Made by a program: the position numbers and the translations under genes | In this document: one piece after another, positions 62,702 to 64,000 of the stretch | Numbering within the stretch: the first letter of the stretch is position 1 | Layout of the letters: each line of letters starts with the position of its first letter | The notes under the pieces: model-generated | The model's database searches: none | The model's input: only the letters and a program-made list of their open reading frames with translations | What the model was told of the DNA's origin: nothing | Assembly: GCA_963797085.1 (NCBI GenBank) | Contig: CAWCOA010000026.1 | Span: forward strand, 248,001-312,000 | Origin: JASJBU01 sp963797085 | GTDB lineage: Bacteria; Pseudomonadota; Gammaproteobacteria; Chromatiales; Chromatiaceae | Reading direction: 5' to 3' | DNA length: 64,000 nt

Positions 62702-63369
62702 ACCTCTAAGCGACCATCCCAGATCCTGCCCGATAGCTTTATTGATTCACATCTGGATCGAATAATCTCAAGATAGTGCGCGATTTACGGTCTGATTTAC
62801 GGGGCACAAAAAACTCACGGCATACCGAGCATTTCCCCGATCTGGCAAGCCATATCAAGCCTTTAAGTCGGGACTCGTAGTCGGAGATTACCCCTGGAGA
62901 ACTTAGGAATTAAATGGTGATTTCTGGTGTTATCCCGTAGGAAATATGAATCCTAACCTACCTGGCGAATACACACTGCACCCTATATTTCCGGGCAGGC
63001 CATAGCGAAAGAATTTAACCTAGGAAAGGCTAGGAAGGCTGCAACAATGTGTGAAATGACACACTTCCGGGTTAAACCCGGGCCAGATGAGCCTCAAATC
63101 CTAATTTAATTCATGTCGTATTTCTGAGAATCAGTTCTCAAAACCAAGACATCGAATCTCATACCGCAACGATGGACAGTCCGCACCTGACGGACTCAAG
63201 GAATAAAGGAGGATAGATCATCAAACCATTAGCTACCGATCATTTCAGCCCCAGCACCGAGTAGCAAACTCACTAGAAAAATAAGCAAGACTAAGCATTA
63301 AAACAAAAGTTTGCTGATAGCTCACAACTATCAGATAAATAAAAAATTGAATATCGAGGAAGAAAAACG
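62702..63369. other. Long intergenic region with several short hairpins
   Basis: These 668 bases before the multicopper oxidase gene contain no supported gene. Small perfect hairpins cluster at 63067-63081 (CCGGGTT-A-AACCCGG), 63125-63140 (TGAGAA-TCAG-TTCTCA) and 63178-63196 (AGTCCG / CGGACT). A strong GGAGG at 63209 is followed by no ATG. The region may be a structured 5' leader. Confidence 0.5.
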
Positions 63370-64000
63370 ATGGATATTAAAAAGACGAAGTTAGCATCGG
63401 CTTGTATACCGATACTCCTAAGCGTCACAGCGGCGAACGCCGTACCTGTGCCGGGAGGAACCCTGGACCCACTCTCCATTCCCAAATATGTCACGCCATT
63501 GGTGATACCGCCGCCACTCTTTGATGATGACGGTGGCAGCAAACCACTGGATGTCCAAGTGGCATTACGCCAGTTCGAGCAGCAGATACTGCCAGATGGT
63601 TTTCCGGCTACTACCCTGTGGGGTTACGGTGACCCTGATCGCCCCCAAACCTTTAACAATCCCGCCTTGACCATCGAGGTGACCCAAGACACCCTCACCA
63701 CCGTCACCTGGAGCAACCAACTGGTCATGGATCCAGAGGAATGCTTTGACGATGACGACGATGGTCATCATGGTGACAGCGATGATGATGATCACGGCCA
63801 TCATGGCGACGACGATGACGATCATGGTCATAGCGGCAAGGGTGATGATAAAAGATACTCTAGAGGCCGCAGCGATGACGATGACGATAGAGGCAGTCGA
63901 TGGAGTTATCGAGGCCGCAAAGGTGATGACGATCGCGGACATCACGGCAACGGCCAGAACAGAAAGCCAGAATGCAATTTCCTGCCGCACATCATCACTG
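63370..64000 (+). CDS. Multicopper oxidase with Asp/His-rich insert (3' end beyond window)
   Basis: The frame is open from the ATG at 63370 to the window end (about 210 residues). A signal peptide (SACIPILLSVTAANA) precedes an N-terminal cupredoxin of the CotA/bilirubin-oxidase type: QILPDGFPATTLWGYG, TFNNPALTIEV and VTWSNQLV, then CNFLPHIIT, which normally leads to the first copper histidines. Between these lies an insert of about 75 residues (about 127-203) rich in Asp, His, Gly and Arg (DDDDDGHHGDSDDDDHGHHG). The insert may bind metal ions. GAGGAAG precedes the ATG. The copper motifs themselves lie beyond the window. Confidence 0.8.
   Translation, partial: MDIKKTKLASACIPILLSVTAANAVPVPGGTLDPLSIPKYVTPLVIPPPLFDDDGGSKPLDVQVALRQFEQQILPDGFPATTLWGYGDPDRPQTFNNPALTIEVTQDTLTTVTWSNQLVMDPEECFDDDDDGHHGDSDDDDHGHHGDDDDDHGHSGKGDDKRYSRGRSDDDDDRGSRWSYRGRKGDDDRGHHGNGQNRKPECNFLPHIIT

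Noticed and set aside
55324..62765. CTGGATCGAATAA shared by the gaps near 55.3 kb and 62.75 kb as a possible intergenic repeat
   Set aside because: Only 13 bases match. Many pairs of that length are expected by chance in 64 kb, and the flanks do not align.
1..64000. CRISPR arrays, prophage or complete insertion sequences
   Set aside because: No regularly spaced repeats, transposase, integrase or phage genes were seen.

Overview
The window reads as chromosomal DNA of a Gram-negative gammaproteobacterium. Evidence: LptD/SurA outer-membrane biogenesis, a trimeric-type porin, 6S RNA, the ubiI-ubiH-pepP-ygfB and zapA-ssrS-fau gene orders, an RNase G/YhdP/TldD block, and a GlyGly-CTERM 'rhombotail' lipoprotein. 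The two-gene GcvP and the rhombosortase-type substrate fit a Chromatiales-like, possibly sulfur-oxidising lineage, but that placement is inference. Most of the window is core metabolism and housekeeping. Accessory content is scattered between 36 and 64 kb.

Layout. 0-1.7 kb: molybdenum cofactor genes moeA (cut by the window edge) and moaB. 2.1-6.9 kb: glycine cleavage operon gcvT-gcvH-gcvPA-gcvPB behind a tandem glycine riboswitch with an intrinsic terminator. 6.9-11.4 kb: ubiquinone hydroxylases ubiI and ubiH, pepP and ygfB. 11.4-12.9 kb: a divergent unit with a small coiled-coil protein, zapA, 6S RNA and fau. 13.3-18.2 kb: a lysine-rich histone-H1-like protein, ilvA, rpiA, a Phd/PIN toxin-antitoxin pair and a porin. 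18.6-24.5 kb: amgK divergent from lptD-surA-pdxA. 24.6-34.9 kb: a leftward block rlmH-maf-rng-yhdP-nitrilase-tldD-pmbA. 35-36.9 kb: a DEAD-box helicase and a Cys-cluster protein. 37-44.5 kb: two tandem paralogous TonB receptors, a YfiR-like periplasmic protein and a CHASE8-type hybrid histidine kinase, probably one sensory unit. 44.5-49.5 kb: rhombotail lipoprotein, a voltage-gated channel with a calcium-type filter, yrfG, a hypothetical protein, nudE, cysQ and a LuxR remnant. 49.7-59.4 kb: flavin reductase, double-thioredoxin protein, two diguanylate cyclases, CDGSH protein, bioA, apbE and tesA. 59.5-62.7 kb: the ybbA-ybbP ABC system. The window ends inside a multicopper oxidase that carries an Asp/His-rich insert.

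Two themes stand out. First, at least five conserved genes (ygfB, pmbA, bioA, apbE, tesA) and a LuxR remnant are broken by what look like single-base insertions. Removing one base (two in tesA) restores family-length proteins in each of the five genes. This is either residual sequencing error or early gene decay. Second, ubiI carries an in-frame 153-bp insertion made of a 51-bp direct repeat plus two small hairpins with GGA loops. One of these matches the published CsrA-binding consensus exactly. The insertion is the most unusual sequence structure seen here.
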